NCBI RefSeq assembly: GCF_030247195.1
Contig: NC_080671.1
Location: forward strand, 10,555,343-10,619,342
DNA from: Topomyia yanbarensis
Lineage: Eukaryota; Arthropoda; Insecta; Diptera; Culicidae
Length of the DNA: 64,000 nt
Reading direction: 5' to 3'
Shown one piece after another: positions 34,001 to 49,000 of this stretch. The notes under the pieces are model-generated. The model saw only the letters and a list, made by a program, of their open reading frames with translations. It had not been told where the DNA came from and did no database searches. The number at the start of each line of letters is the position of its first letter. Position 1 is the stretch's first letter. A program made the translations under genes and the position numbers.

Positions 34001-37000
34001 GGGCATGGGTTAAATTTATATATTACATTTTATTTCTTCAATGTATTTCATTACATTTTATTATTTCTAATTGAACTATATTCATTACATTCGTTATATG
34101 CATTTTTCCAAGATATTTATTTATTTCATTATTTGGGTAGGAAGGGTGCATCAGGGCATCATACGAACTGTGTCATGGATTAGGGTACGTGGATCGCCTG
34201 TCTCTAGTCAGAAAATAGTAATGTCTGCACGAACTTCCTAATTTTTTGAAATTATGTGGTTATTGTTGATATTCCTATCTGTCATGGCATGGCAAGTTTG
34301 ATGCGCTCTTCTCACACAAACCATCAGGCAGTGCCTTAACAAGTATTGCAAATGCCGCTATTCGAACGTCTCGATTTTCTTTTTGGAAGGAAATTCTTTG
34401 TCCCTGTGGAGTACGCATAAGAACTTCTGCTTATGGATCCAACCATTTTTGGCCCCTCACTACCATTATACGCTTAATTGTCACATATTCTACGGGATTC
34501 CCTACATACATGTGACAAGTATGCGTAGAACGGCAGTTCATACAGCGATAAATTGAAAGTCGTTTGCTAGCAACATTTGGCTTTGATGTTAAAAGTAACT
34601 GCAGCTACTGGCGTAGCCCTTGCACTGATGGTGGGTTCACTACATCCTCATCATCACTAGAATCTCCGCAAAAACAATTCTTTTTTACGCTTCTTATTAC
34701 TTATTTTCTTTGCTTTGTTCTTTTTCAGATCTTACTTTTTCTCTTTTTTGAAATCATAAGGCAATACAATAAAATGCGTGATTTCTAATTTTTTTTCAGA
34801 AATTTCGAAGTCCTTAGCACTAAAATTTTTTAAATTTGTTTTTAGCGGTTTTTGATTGTTTTGACACTAGTTGCTGACGTTTCATGCTATTTCTGGACAT
34901 ATTTTGATGAAATTTTTATTTTCGAGTTTTTAATATTTCATGTACTCCCTTTTTCGAATTTTTATAATATTATGAAATCAATTTCTTCACCAAGAATTTC
35001 CTGGGAATCCAAATTTCTGCTCCCCGATCTTGTGTTGAAAAGTGTGATCAACAATCAAAATATGAAAGACCCCAAGAAAGAAGTTTCACACGCGTAGCGG
35101 CAAGCGGGTTGACTAGAATAGTCGGCAGCAATGAATTGTCACTTGAAAATTTTTTATTTCTTATATTTTGCAAAAACACGAAAGATTCGCGGCTTAATTA
35201 TGTCAACACCGCGAGCCATTTTAAATAAACATTAATAACAAGAACGAGTGCCCGACTGAATGACCCGCGGACGGTCTGCCGCTCCTGTGGGGACCTGTGT
35301 CTAGTAAAGGAGTTTTTCAATGGAGTCTAAAATAAAGAGCCTGATGAATGTTAAAAAATGCGATTATTGGCGCCGGTTCGTTGACGGCATGGAACGTTTG
35401 ATTTACAAACACATGAAAGCAAAACATTTAAAAAATCATCTTCGCCACATTAATTTATTATGAATTATGTTGCTTCACATTTATCTGCAACCTGTGATAC
35501 ATTCATTTCGTTGTTACCTCGCGCAGAACAATCTACAGCTGGCACATGCAGCTGAGCTACTAAATAAATTAAGAAGTTACATACCTTTTTGTGCGAAAAA
35601 TGTCAGGAAAGTTTTAATTTACGTAAAGACATAAAGCAATAATTTCATTTCTTAATTTTTTTAATCTTATAGTATTCTGGTAGAACATTTTTCAGTGAAA
35701 TAAACAAGCATAAGTTTAGAAAAATGGATTGATAATTGGCGGAGTTATGGCTTTTTCCCCGAAGGGACCATTCATAAATTACGTAACGCAAAAATTGCCC
35801 AAAATTGACTCCCCCCTCCCCCCATGTAACAAATTGTCACAAATTTCTTCATCCCCCCCCCCTCCCCTGTTACGTAACAAATTCCCAGAAAAATTTTTTT
35901 TTCTTCGGTGAAAACATGTTACGTAACGATCTAGCTAACTCCCCCTCCCCCCTATGTCACAACATGTCACAACTTGTTGTACCCCCTCCCCCCCCCTAAA
36001 AGCGTTACGTAATTTATGAATGGTCCCGAAACCATATTTTAATTGATTTACGGTGATCATGATTGAAGACCAAAAAATCAACTAAAATACCGAACCTCCA
36101 AAAATGACATTAGTACATGAATCTTTCTCGTACCGATTAGTTGAATAAATAATATTTTTTCCTGCATTAGGGACTGTTTTTTCTAAAAAATCGCTGTTTT
36201 AAGCTCAAAAAATTGTATTAAAAATTCTCTTCTACAAAACAAAAATTTATGCATGAGAAAGTAATCGCAAAGGCACGAGAAAAATTAATTACTATCAATT
36301 GAAAAAAAAATTGAAGAAAATTGGTTGAGTGGTTTTTCAGCAATCGTGAGCACAGAAAAACCATTTTTGGAAAAACGACATTTCGTGATAATCGAGTTTA
36401 AAAATTCAAGCTACCACTGCTCTTGATAGACGAAGCGTTCTTGGAAGCGCTGTAACTTTCGATATGTTTCTCGGATCTCTATAAAAATTTTCAAGGAGTT
36501 GTACTATCGGATAAAGTAATAAAAAAATCGATTTTTGAAAAAATAAAAAGGTAACCCCTAAAAATTTGCCCGGAATAAACCGCTTCGAGCGTTATAATCA
36601 CAGAGCGTGAAGTTACCATATTCTTATTCATTGCTTCACTTTCTAAACCCCGCCGATCACAATTCATACCGGCCGATTTCATTGTTGTTTTGCATTTGGA
36701 ACTTGAACCGAGAAAATGATTCTGTTCCAACCTCGACAATTGCATCGAAGCAAATGGTTTACTGCCAGATACTCAATTTGGCTTCCGCCTGCGAGTAAGC
36801 CTAGAGCTCTTTACCACATTGGATGAGAAACTGTAGTATGTCTCCGAGTTTCAGTCATCCATGCGCGGTACCGTCTATGTAACGGGGAACGTGCCATTTA
36901 AGCCAATATATTCTGATTCTTGATTCCTGAAGCAAGGCCGAAAGCTCGAAATTGCAATTGCGCTACTACTGGGCAGTTGCATATCAGTTGACATGAGGTT

Positions 37001-40000
37001 CGGTAGTAGGATTCACAAAGATCACATGAAAATGACTCAGCACGCTGGATAGTTGCTATGTGATGATTTTCATCGACTTTACTCGTGATGGAAGGAAGAA
37101 ATACAGCGTTTCCTTTGTTTTCGAGACAATGCACACTAGATTGAAAGGCTGCTAAATGTCGTTAGTTTGGCGCTATTGTAGGTCTGACTGCGACAGAGGT
37201 CGAAAGTAGACTGACATCAATTATCGATCATTGAGAGGTCGTGATCCGATAAAAAATAAATGACTGGAATACATATTGAAAAATCTCAAAATAATGAGAG
37301 ATATATAGATAGTAGGAAGTTGAAAGATGTTGCTTGAAGATTAATGGTGCTTCCATCAAGCAGGAGGAATGTTGGGGTAGTGTGTCCATTATTGGAACCT
37401 TATGTAGTATTGCCAAAATTTCATCGTACATACTCCACAATGCCTAACCATAAACGAAGCACATGGTCAGTTACATTGATTCTTTAATATTATTCCTGGT
37501 ATAATAGCTTCTTGATGTCCCTGACATAATGAAACTAAACGGAGTTATTTCCCACTTTGGAAAAGTCACATTTTTTCTTTCAGTGAATATCCTACTTCGC
37601 TTACAGATGGTCAAATCTGGGAACCTTTGAAATCAATCGGTATTATTTGGAGTCAAGGCGCGCAAATCGTCACGAGGTTCGTTCACTTTGTTTGTATTGC
37701 TCTCTGCCAGAATATAAATAACGGTGTTTCACAAATTTGTCTCTTTTTGCACGAATTGTTGGTGCCGAAGATTTTTGTTATATATTACGACAGACGTTTT
37801 GTGCATTCGATTATTATGACCGATTCGGGGAGACGTAGAAAGCGAACTGGTAATAATAACAGTATACCTATTCAACAAATTGGTGTTTCGAAGACAACTA
37901 TTAACATGCTCACTATGCGATATAAGAAGTGTTCAATAACTTAGCTATCGCGTAAAGTTTGTTTAAAATTGCTTTCAAAACGGCACAAAAAAATTACTCG
38001 AATCTATCAATATGATCGGTACAATTTATTTCAGTGGCAGGAATGTAAAACAACCGAAATATAAAAGACGCCGAGTGTACGTTGCCGCAACGCCTGACAT
38101 GCCTTAGCATTCGCCATTTGTCCAAAAACTTAGGTTTTGAATTTAGCTAGGAGAACTGCCTGTGTGAAGCACCATACAAGAATACTTTAAAAATATTTAC
38201 CCTACCAAATCTTCGAGGCTCCTCAAATATCCTTAAACGCATGCACATTTGCCGCGACTCATTTAACCAAATCAGGGTCGATATGTGTAAACACTTTCAA
38301 AAGGGTATTTTAAATTTTTTTTGAACGGTTTGTCTTCATAATGAATTATTTTTTAAGATAGGGCGGATGCACTCCATGTGGATTTGTCCATTTACAGACT
38401 CAGATATGACGTAGGAATTAATTTTTTCCACATCCACAGATCGCTTGCCATACAAGGCTTTCTGGTTGGTTGGCTAATGTTCGATGCCTTCCAAACGTTG
38501 TATACGTAGTGTAATAAACGTTTGAATGTTAAAAATAAATCGAAACTTGAATTAAAATGTTGGATTGCCGTTTGAACTGGTTCAATAGTCATGCAGTGCC
38601 TCGTTTTCTGCCGGTCTGATGTCCTAAACGTCTTGATCACATAGGATACGGTCCAATGTGTGATTCCGAGCTACTACAGATCTATTGTTACCCCACGCAA
38701 AAATTTTATGAACATTTTTTTTTTAAATTTAGTCTATTGAATGATTTTATATTCATCCTAAATGCGGGGCCCCCAAAATCCCACCCCTGGCCCAGTGCGC
38801 CCATGCGTAAAGACGGTACTGCAAACCATGCCCTACTATGTTCAATTCACAGTTATCCGTTGAATCATTCATTCACACAGTCAAGCTGCTCAATCATTTT
38901 CAATATCATTGACCCTGTAAATGCGTCAAAACGAAAACCTTCTCTGTTCTCGTACGTGTGGAAGTTTCTACAGCGAATGGTAGTGTCTACGTCATCAATA
39001 GTCCAATCCACGATTTCAACTTCCCGGCCGTTTTGACGTTTGCTGCGGGTGGAATGACAACTGTTGTTTTTGCTTGTTGGGTACATTTTACACTGCAACC
39101 AACGTTTTGTTCGATTGTTTACATTTGGTTAATACGATTTGTAGTGATTCTTCGTAATTTAATAAAAAAATTTAATCTTATTAAATGCGATAATCTGCTA
39201 GTTTGCACTGAATATCAAGTCAACGAAGAGTAGCTTTGGTTAGAGTTTTTATTTAGAGCATTTTGTCATTTGTGGGTGAAATGAATATTACGGTTCTTGG
39301 TACCTCTTTGTCCTCCGATGTGTAAAATCTAACAATAGCTAACCAGAAGTTTATTTATCGATTGATACATCATGGTACATCAATAAAACAAAAGTTATTA
39401 GAAACATTGATCCATACTATGTTGTATTTCGACTATGCGAGCTATCAACATCTGTGACGACTGACTTGTTGTTGACTTTTTAATAAACTTTCGTCGTATA
39501 CTGGCAATATAGTAAAAAACGTAGTTTGGATAGCTACAGTGACACAATCTCATATTTGTACACCTCTAGTGTATATGTTTAATATTGTTTCACAAACGTT
39601 TGCGCTATTTAATATAGGTATTGTTTTGTAAATAGGGTAGTAGAATCATCATCTGTCATTTTCGTATCATTTGTAGTCTAAAGTGTGCAAGTTTTCGTAC
39701 ACTACACATAAAAAAATCATTACTTGGTGTGAAAAAGGCACAATTTCATATTCGTACACTTTTGAAAAGTCATTTAATTTGTAATTTAAGACCTGTTATT
39801 TTTAGAATTTTTTTTTATTTTACTTTGAAAAATAGATTTTATGACTACAGAAAAGTGTTCATTGGCACAGTTTCCTCAACACTAGTTTAAGAAATTCCCT
39901 CAAATTAACGTAATGGTTAAAAAAACGTAAATTAACTGCCATTATGGGACGGAAACTAATTATTACTCACCAAAATGAAGCTAAATCACTTCATAAAATC

Positions 40001-43000
40001 TTTGAAATTGTTCAAAGGTTGCCTCCAACTATTTAACATGTTGTTAAAAACTTTGATGTGGCGAAATGCAGAACAGATATAGCGAAAAACTTGATCTGTA
40101 AAAAATTTACGATGAGGGATAAACGATTTTTAATTAGAAAAGTTTGGGAAAATCGAGTAATTAATGTTATATATATGGTAAATAAATTGAATCGTAGCAT
40201 TTTAGTATAAGTCTACTCAGGTACGGCTCGTAATGTACGGAGAACGGACAATTACAATGCCTGTGTTCTGAGCAAGAAGCTGTTCATCAATGAGAAGAAC
40301 AAAGAATTGATTTTTTATACACTAAACAACTTTATTGGAATATTGGAAAGATGTTAAACTTTGTCTACGAGTCCAAATTCAACATCTTTGACTCAAATGG
40401 CTGTTGTTTTGGGTGGAGAAAATCGAACTCAGACCTGGACGTAATAGTCTTGTAACAGCAGCTAAGCGCAGGGACAGTGCAGTTATTGTATGGGGTATTA
40501 TATGTCCACTAGAAGTGCTAGAAATTTGGTCTTCATTGATGGAACGATGGATCAGAATGCGTATTTTAATATGAATGTCTTAAAATAAATTTTAAAGCAA
40601 AGCTTACGTAAAATGGTACTTTTACTAAAAAATGGTGGACATCGGAAATTCGATCAGGAGAAGAAGCTAAAGCATAAGGCTTGCAAAAAACGTTTAGAAT
40701 AAATTTATAATTGTTTAAATGTTATGGATTCTCTCGCTGCACCCCGTTTATTAACTGATTAGAAAAATAAATGGGAGTATTTGGTTAAAAAGTGTAAAAC
40801 TATCCGGATTATAATGAGAATGATCTTAGAAACTACTATTTAGAAGAATGGGATAAAATTTAAGTTGAATGCACACAAAAACTAGTGGTTAGCATTCCAA
40901 TACGATTGAAAACTGTAATTACAAACAAAAGGCACCACATTGAATATTTATTATAGAAATTTCAATTAATTTTTGAAAAAAATATGTGTACTGTACGAAT
41001 ATGAGATTGCGTGTATATTAGACTATCTTTAGAATTATGATTTTTTGTGAAAAAATGAGCATTTGTAGTACAAAGATAATTATTGTATCTTCCTTATGCT
41101 GTCTAGTAAACTATTTCCACATAAATAAAATGTCACGTGAACTAATTTTTTACTTGTAAAATGCATATAAGCATTCCGCACAGCGGTGTACGAAAATGAG
41201 ATTGTGTCTCTGTACAATAAAAATTAAACTGGTTTGTACATACAGTCGAAGACATGATAGTAGAGGAAAATAGGTGGTTGTGGGAAAAGTAAGTTTAACC
41301 AATAAAATAGTTTCACTTACTAGTTCTATAGTTATAGAAAACATTCGAAAATTCTTTGTTCAAGCGATCTATTCAATGCGGATGAACGAGAAAATGTCCG
41401 GACCTCACACTGCCATGGTGTTGCTTGCTCCCATTTGAATGCCATAATCTGCTCCTTGGCAAATTTGCATGCACAGTCGACGGACAGACGGATTTGAAAA
41501 AAATAGTTATAAATGTCACTTATCGTTCAATGGTTTCAAAGTTCAATGGCACCCGGTGATCGGAATCCTGAGTGGGTCCTGTATGGTTTTCAGCTACATT
41601 GCAACAATCTAAACCTTACGGGTTAAAATGGTTTGACTTGATGCGAGACTGAACATTTGGGAAGATAGTGTCTCCGGAAAGTTGTGTCCAGTAAGTCAAG
41701 GTTTTCTGGATAGTGAAAAGAGAACCTCTGAATTGTATTTTCTTGAGGATTTATCCCAGTTTCGGAGTTGATTGTTGCATTTGACCTGGATGCCATACTG
41801 CATCGATTTAGGATTCCGAATCAAATTCCGAATGGCTTGATCTGGAGCTTCATAGTATGCCGGGTGTCATATCCCATTCGACTCAGTTCGTCGAGATCGG
41901 AAAAAGTCTGTATGTGTGTGTGTATGTATGTATGTGTGTGTGTATGTGTGTGTGTATGTGTGTGTGTATGTGTGTGTGTGTATGTGTGTGTGTGTGTATG
42001 TATGTGCGTATGTGTCAAATAATGTCACTCATTTTTCTCAGAGATGGCTGGACCGATTTGCCCAAACTTAGTCTCAAATGAAAGGTGCAACCTTCCCATC
42101 GGCTGCTATTGAATTTTGGATCGATCGGAATTCTGGTTCCGGAATTACGGGTTTCAGAGTACGGCCACACAGAAATTTCTCATATAAACTATAGGAAAAA
42201 TTAAAAATAGAATTTTTATTTTTGATGCTAAATGTGTTCAAGGTGCATGAAACGTCGAGATTTGATGCAAACTCGAAAAAAAAATTTGACTACGATTCAC
42301 TTTTTTGGATTTTGGCACATTTTTGCCTTTCTCATATAGAAAGGTTATGCAATCACTCTGAAAAACGTCAACCTAATCCCGGCCCGGAGGGCCGGGTGTC
42401 ATATCCCATTCGACTCAGTTCGTCGAGATCGGAAAAAGTCTGTATGTGTGTATGTATGTATGTATGTGTGTGTATGTGTGTGTGTATGTGTGTGTGTATG
42501 TGTGTGTGTGTGTATGTATGTGCGTATGTGTCAAATAATGTCACTCATTTTTCTCAGAGATGGCTGGACCGATTTGCCCAAACTTAGTCTCAAATGAAAG
42601 GTGCAACCTTCCCATCGGCTGCTATTGAATTTTGGATCGATCGGAATTCTGGTTCCGGAATTACGGGTTTCAGAGTACGGCCACACAGAAATTTCTCATA
42701 TAAACTATAGGAAAAATTAAAAATAGAATTTTTATTTTTGATGCTAAATGTGTTCAAGGTGCATGAAACGTCGAGATTTGATGCAAACTCGAAAAAAAAA
42801 TTTGACTACGATTCACTTTTTTGGATTTTGGCACATTTTTGCCTTTCTCATATAGAAAGGTTATGCAATCACTCTGAAAAACGTCAACCTAATCCCGGCC
42901 CGGAGGGCCGGGTGTCATATCCCATTCGACTCAGTTCGTCGAGATCGGAAAAAGTCTGTATGTGTGTGTGTATGTATGTATGTGTGTGTGTATGTGTGTG

Positions 43001-46000
43001 TATGTGTGTGTGTATGTGTGTGTGTATGTGTGTGTGTGTATGTATGTGCGTATGTGTCAAATAATGTCACTCATTTTTCTCAGAGATGGCTGGACCGATT
43101 TGCCCAAACTTAGTCTCAAATGAAAGGTGCAACCTTCCCATCGGCTGCTATTGAATTTTGGATCGATCGGAATTCTGGTTCCGGAATTACGGGTTTCAGA
43201 GTACGGCCACACAGAAATTTCTCATATAAACTATAGGAAAAATTAAAAATAGAATTTTTATTTTTGATGCTAAATGTGTTCAAGGTGCATGAAACGTCGA
43301 GATTTGATGCAAACTCGAAAAAAAAATTTGACTACGATTCACTTTTTTGGATTTTGGCACATTTTTGCCTTTCTCATATAGAAAGGTTATGCAATCACTC
43401 TGAAAAACGTCAACCTAATCCCGGCCAAATTTTTTTTTCGACTCGTTTAGGGTTTCTGGATTTTAACAGAGGCGTAGTTGATGGTTTACGGAGAGGGGTT
43501 ACACCCCCCCCCCCACTACTGTTCGCGCCCCTCCTTTAAAAATCTCCTTAAATCACCCCTCAGACCACCACCCCATCCAGCCCTCATACCCCTCCCTTTC
43601 AACCCCGTCATCTTTAAACCACCACTGTATCACAAAGCATAATAATTTAAGCTGGGGAGTCGTTCGTTCATGGGACTTTCGCCCTCTTCACATACCCAGC
43701 CCCGCATGACAAAATGAGTTAGCAAGCAGATAACATTGATCTAATGCTGATTAGGCTAATGGAGTATGATATTTTTTTGTTTCAAGTGTTTCACCGTCGA
43801 CACGTAGCTCATCAAGTTCGTGGCTGGCATGCCATTGTGTATAAGTGCAAAGTGTACTAAGAATGTAATGGACATTTCCACAATTATGTTGAACATAAAA
43901 AGCCTCCGTGCCATAGTTTAGAGAAATGAGAAAGGCACAATTGCACCGCTAGGTGGATTAAAACAGGTTTTTTATATTGTAACGACATATAATTAGCAAG
44001 GGAACCATCTGCCGATCGTAGTCTCAATCAATAACGGCTCAAGGCCATTGGAAACAATCAATATTTCGTATGACCTCACACGAAATATCGATTGGAAGAG
44101 CTATGCTGCCGCGATATCCGACAACATCGAATCTACTCAAGAACTTCCTCCGGAGGAAGAGTACAGCTTTTTGGCTGGCTTGATTCTCGACAGCGCGAAT
44201 CAAGCTCAGACTAAGCCAGTACCCGGCGCGAACATACAAAAACGTTCTCCCAATCCCTGGTGGGATAAAGAGTGCTCAGACGTGTACGCAGAGAAGGCCG
44301 CCGCGTTTACGACCTTCCGGAACGACGGGTTACCCGCTAGTTTTCGACAGTACGCGACGTTAGACAAGCGAATGAAGAGTTTGATGAAAGCCAAAAAACG
44401 CGGTTATTGGCGCCGGTTCGTCGACGGATTAACGAGAAAAACATCGATGAGCACTCTTTGGGGAACAGCCCGACGTATGCGAAATCGAAACAATACTAAT
44501 GAGAGCGTGGAATATTCAAACCGTTGGATATTCGATTTCGCCAAGAAGGTTTGTCCGGATTCCGCCCCGGCATAGAAGATCTACCGCGCCGCGTCCCGTC
44601 ACGATAACGCGAACGAAACACCTTTTTCGATGGTGGAGTTCTCACTTGCTCTCTTGTCGTGTAACAATAAAGCTCCAGGGCCAGACAGAATCAAATTCAA
44701 CTTGTTGAAGAATCTGCCAGACTCTGCCAAGAGACGCTTGTTGAACTTATTTAATAAGTTTGTTGAGGCTAACATTGTCCCACACGATTGGAGGCAAGTG
44801 AAGGTCATCGCCATCCAAAAACCAGGAAAACCAGCCTCCGACCACAATTCGTATCGACCGATCGCAATGCTATCTTGTATCCGGAAGTTGTTCGAGAAAA
44901 TGATCCTATCCCGCCTCGACAATTGGGTCGAAGCAAATGGCTTACTGTCAGATACACAATTTGGCTTTCGCAAAGGCAAAGGGACGAATGATTGTCTTGC
45001 GTTGCTCTCAACCGAAATTCAAATGGCCTATGCTAGTAAAGAGCAGATGGCATCAGTGTTCCTAGATATAAAGGGGGCTTTTGATTCAGTTTCTATCAAC
45101 ATTCTTTCAGAGAAGCTGCACCAGCATGGTCTTTCAGCGACTTTAAACAACTTTTTACTAAACTTGTTGTCGGAAAAGCACATGCATTTTTCGCATGGTG
45201 ACTTATCGACATCACGATTTAGCTACATGGGCCTTCCCCAGGGCTCATGTCTAAGCCCCCTGTTATACAATTTCTACGTCAACGACATTGATGAATGTCT
45301 TGACAATTCCTGCACGTTAAGGCAACTTGCAGACGATGGCGTGGTGTCTGTTACGGGACCCAAAGCTGTCGATCTACAAGGACCATTACAGAATACCTTG
45401 GACAATTTGTCTGCTTGGGCTATTAAGCTGGGTATCGAATTCTCCACGGAGAAAACTGAGCTAGTTGTATTTTCTAGGAAGCGTGAACCAGCACAACTAC
45501 AGCTTCTATTAATGGGTCAAACTATCGCTCAGGTCTTCACAGTAAAATATCTAGGGGTCTGGTTCGACTCGAAAGGTACTTGGGGATGCCATATTCGGTA
45601 TCTGAAACAGAAATGCCAGCAAAGGATCAACTTTCTTCGTACAATAACCGGAACGTGGTGGGGTGCCCACCCAGGAGACCTAATTAGGTTGTATCAAACA
45701 ACGATACTGTCGGTACTGGAATACGGATGCTTCTGCTTTCGATCCGCCGCGAACATACATTTCATCAAACTCGAAAGAATTCAGTATCGTTGTTTGCGTA
45801 TCGCCTTAGGGTGCATGCAGTCGACCCATACGATGAGTCTCGAAGTCCTGTCGGGCGTTCTCCCGCTGAAAAATCGATTTTGGGAACTCTCATATCGATT
45901 GCTCATTCGATGCGATATCTTGAACCCGTTGGTGATTGAAAATTTCGAAAGGCTTGTTGAGCTCAATTCTCAGACCCGTTTTATGTCCCTGTACTTTGAC

Positions 46001-49000
46001 TACATGGCGCAAAATATTAATCCTTCTTCTTACAATCCCAACCGTGTGCATTTCATAAATACTTCTGAATCTACTGTTTTCTTCGACACATCCATGAAAG
46101 ATGAGATTATTGGAATTCCGGACCATATACGCCCACAAGTGGTTCCAAACATTTTTTATAATAAATTCCGAGAAGTCGACTGTTCTAAGATGTTTTATAC
46201 TGACGGATCAAACCTCGAAGGGTCCACTGGCTTCGGTATTTTCAATCAAAAGTTCACCGCCTCCTACAAACTCAGTGACCCTGCTTCAGTTTACGCCGCA
46301 GAACTAGCTGCTATTCAGTATACCCTTGGAGTCATTGACACATTACCCGCAGACCATTACTTCATCGTCTCGGATAGTCTGAGTTCTATTGACGCTATTC
46401 GCTCGATGAAACATGGAAAGCACTCCTCATATTTTTGGGGAAAATACGGGAGCTACTGAGTGCTTTATCTGACAAATCTTTCCAGATTACCTTGGTGTGG
46501 GTCCCTTCTCATTGCTCCATTCCGGGCAATGAGAAGGCGGACTCCTTAGCTAAGGTGGGTGCCATTGAAGGTGACGTTTTTGAAAGACCAATTTGCTTCC
46601 ACGAATTTTTCAGTATTACTCATCAGAGAACCCTCGAAAGTTGGCAAACCTCGTGGAGCAATGGGGAGCTAGGAAGGTGGCTACATTCGATAGTCCCTAA
46701 GGTATCGACGAAACCTTGGTTCAAGGGGATGGATGTGGGTCGTGACTTCATTCGTGTGATGTCCCGACTCATGGCGAACCATTACACGCTGGATGCACAT
46801 CTCCGACGTATTGGGCTCGTGGAGAGTGGTATCTGCGCTTGTGGCGACGGTTATCACGATATAGAGCACATAGTCTGGGCGTGCACCGAGTACAGTTCCG
46901 CCAGGTCTCGGCTTATGGACACCCTCCGGGCCCGAGGAAGACCACCCAACGTCCCGGTTCGAGATGTGTTGGCAAGCCGCGATGTCCTCTATATGTCCCT
47001 TATATACACCTTCATAAAAACCATCAATATCCAACTTTAACTGCCCCTTTTTCCTTATCATTCTCAGAAGCGCTCTCTTCCACCTGTACCATACACACAC
47101 GATGGTTTGATGCGACTCCAAGGCGACACAAAACATCCCTGTCGAATGAGCCAACAAACACGGGACCTAAAGCACGAACATCACACGCACAACTCGAAAT
47201 GTAGCCGATCAACATCTGAGCCGCACTACGAAATCGTCTGGAGAAACCCCTGCCATCTCGAGAACGACCACCCGGCGTCCCAGTACATGATTCTTCCTGA
47301 TGAAGACCACCCTGATTCTGTAATCCATCCGTTGATCTCCCGAAGTCTGAAACTGAAATAATGTTCTCCCCCTGCCATGTTTGTCCACCCTACTTCCCCT
47401 GACTCTTATACACAGAAGTAACACCCCTTCCCCCCCCCCCCCCCAAATATCTTCATGAAGCATTTAGCTCTTCTTGCCTTTTCTAGTTTTAACTATTATA
47501 TTATATGATCTCGTTGAAAATGCCCAACTCTACTACCACATAAAATAACTCTAATTAATGTCTCCGAATCTTTACAAAATTTAATCACGCCCTCTAATTA
47601 TTTCTAATTTTAAGATAGTCGTAAAAATTTTCCCCCTTAGTTAAACATTATTTGCTCCAATAATCTCATTGCTAAAAATGTCAAACCATATTGCCATAAA
47701 AACTAAATGACCCCTCTAATCTTACGAAAATTATACTACCCCCTTGTGTATATGTATAGCTATAAATTAGCCTTAGTTTAATTTCAAAAATCAATATGTA
47801 AGCCCCTAGTTTTAAGTAATTTAAAATGTAAAACAAAACAAAATTGGCACCTTTAAGCTAACGCAAACCTGCCTTATCAAATAAACGAATTGAAAAAAAA
47901 AAATTAGCAAGGGACTGGAAGGTGAAGTATTTTTCAAATATTAAGAGCCATAGTACTCAAGGGAGAGCAAGGATTTGAAGTAAGAAAGTTTAGAAAAGCG
48001 TGGAGTAGGGTCAATGAACAAGCTTAGAGTTTCCCGGTTACTTAGCTTTTTGTCTTCTGCAGCGCAGTAGTCAGGATCTTTTGGCATTAAATGCGAATCA
48101 CCTGAGTCTGCGGCATGTCCGGACAAGCGTAAAGTCAATTTAATGACCTATGCTGTCGGAGCCGACTTTTTTCTGGAAGTAAAGCAGTATTTACGCAATA
48201 TAGAAGATGTTAATTGTAAAACCAAAACTCTCGCTTTACGTATGCCTATACCTCATCTGGTATCATCTTGGGTTTTCACGTCATTTGCAGTTTGACAAGA
48301 CCATAATTTGACAAAACCATAATTTGATGTTGGAACGGTCTATCCCTGAGAATCATCATAGGAAGGGCAATCCCTCGGATTTAACCTCAATCTCGCTCTA
48401 ACACAATTGCATATGGATTAGTCCATGGAAGTTACGTGAGTTCGCGTGAGAATCGTCGAACTTGAACTTCATTCATCATGAGTTAATTCATGTCGTCACC
48501 TTGTAAAACTCAACACTCGTTCTAACTTGATTGTAATTGAGTTCTACAAGATGACAACATGAATGAACTCATGATGAATGAAGTTTATATTTGACAATTG
48601 ACTTTACGCTGACGTCACAAATGAACTCTAGTGTTGATTTTTGACAGTTCGCTTGTACTGTTATCATGGACTTAGAAAAATTCTTTGCGAATTGCTTCCA
48701 GCGAATCTATCGTCCACAAAATTGTTTGAAGTCCATGTAAACAGTACAAGTGAACTGTCAGGAAATGTGGGGTTAACTGTGTCCGTAAAGAACCTAATTC
48801 TCGGTCTTTGTTTACTTCATCAGTTGCGTGAGTACGAGTGCAACGGGTGCTTATCTGTTACTTTCGAACTCATTTAATTCCCATGTAAACAAACCACCGA
48901 GAATTAGGTTCTTTATGGACACAGGTAACCTCACTTTTCTTGACCGTTCACTTGTACTGTTTACATGAACTTAGAACAATTTTGTGGACGACTAGATTCG

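Noticed and set aside
35729..35999. Proline-rich frames
   Set aside because: Translations of C-rich runs inside the 264-bp MITE.
41768..43064. Frames with Cys-Val-Cys-Met repeats, present three times
   Set aside because: Products of GT/TATG microsatellites in the tandem MITE. The identical N-terminal text simply reflects duplicated non-coding DNA.
43427..44003. Reading the LINE as full length with a 5' region in the MITE debris
   Set aside because: The 13-bp duplication at 43991-44003 fixes the 5' end inside the endonuclease domain.
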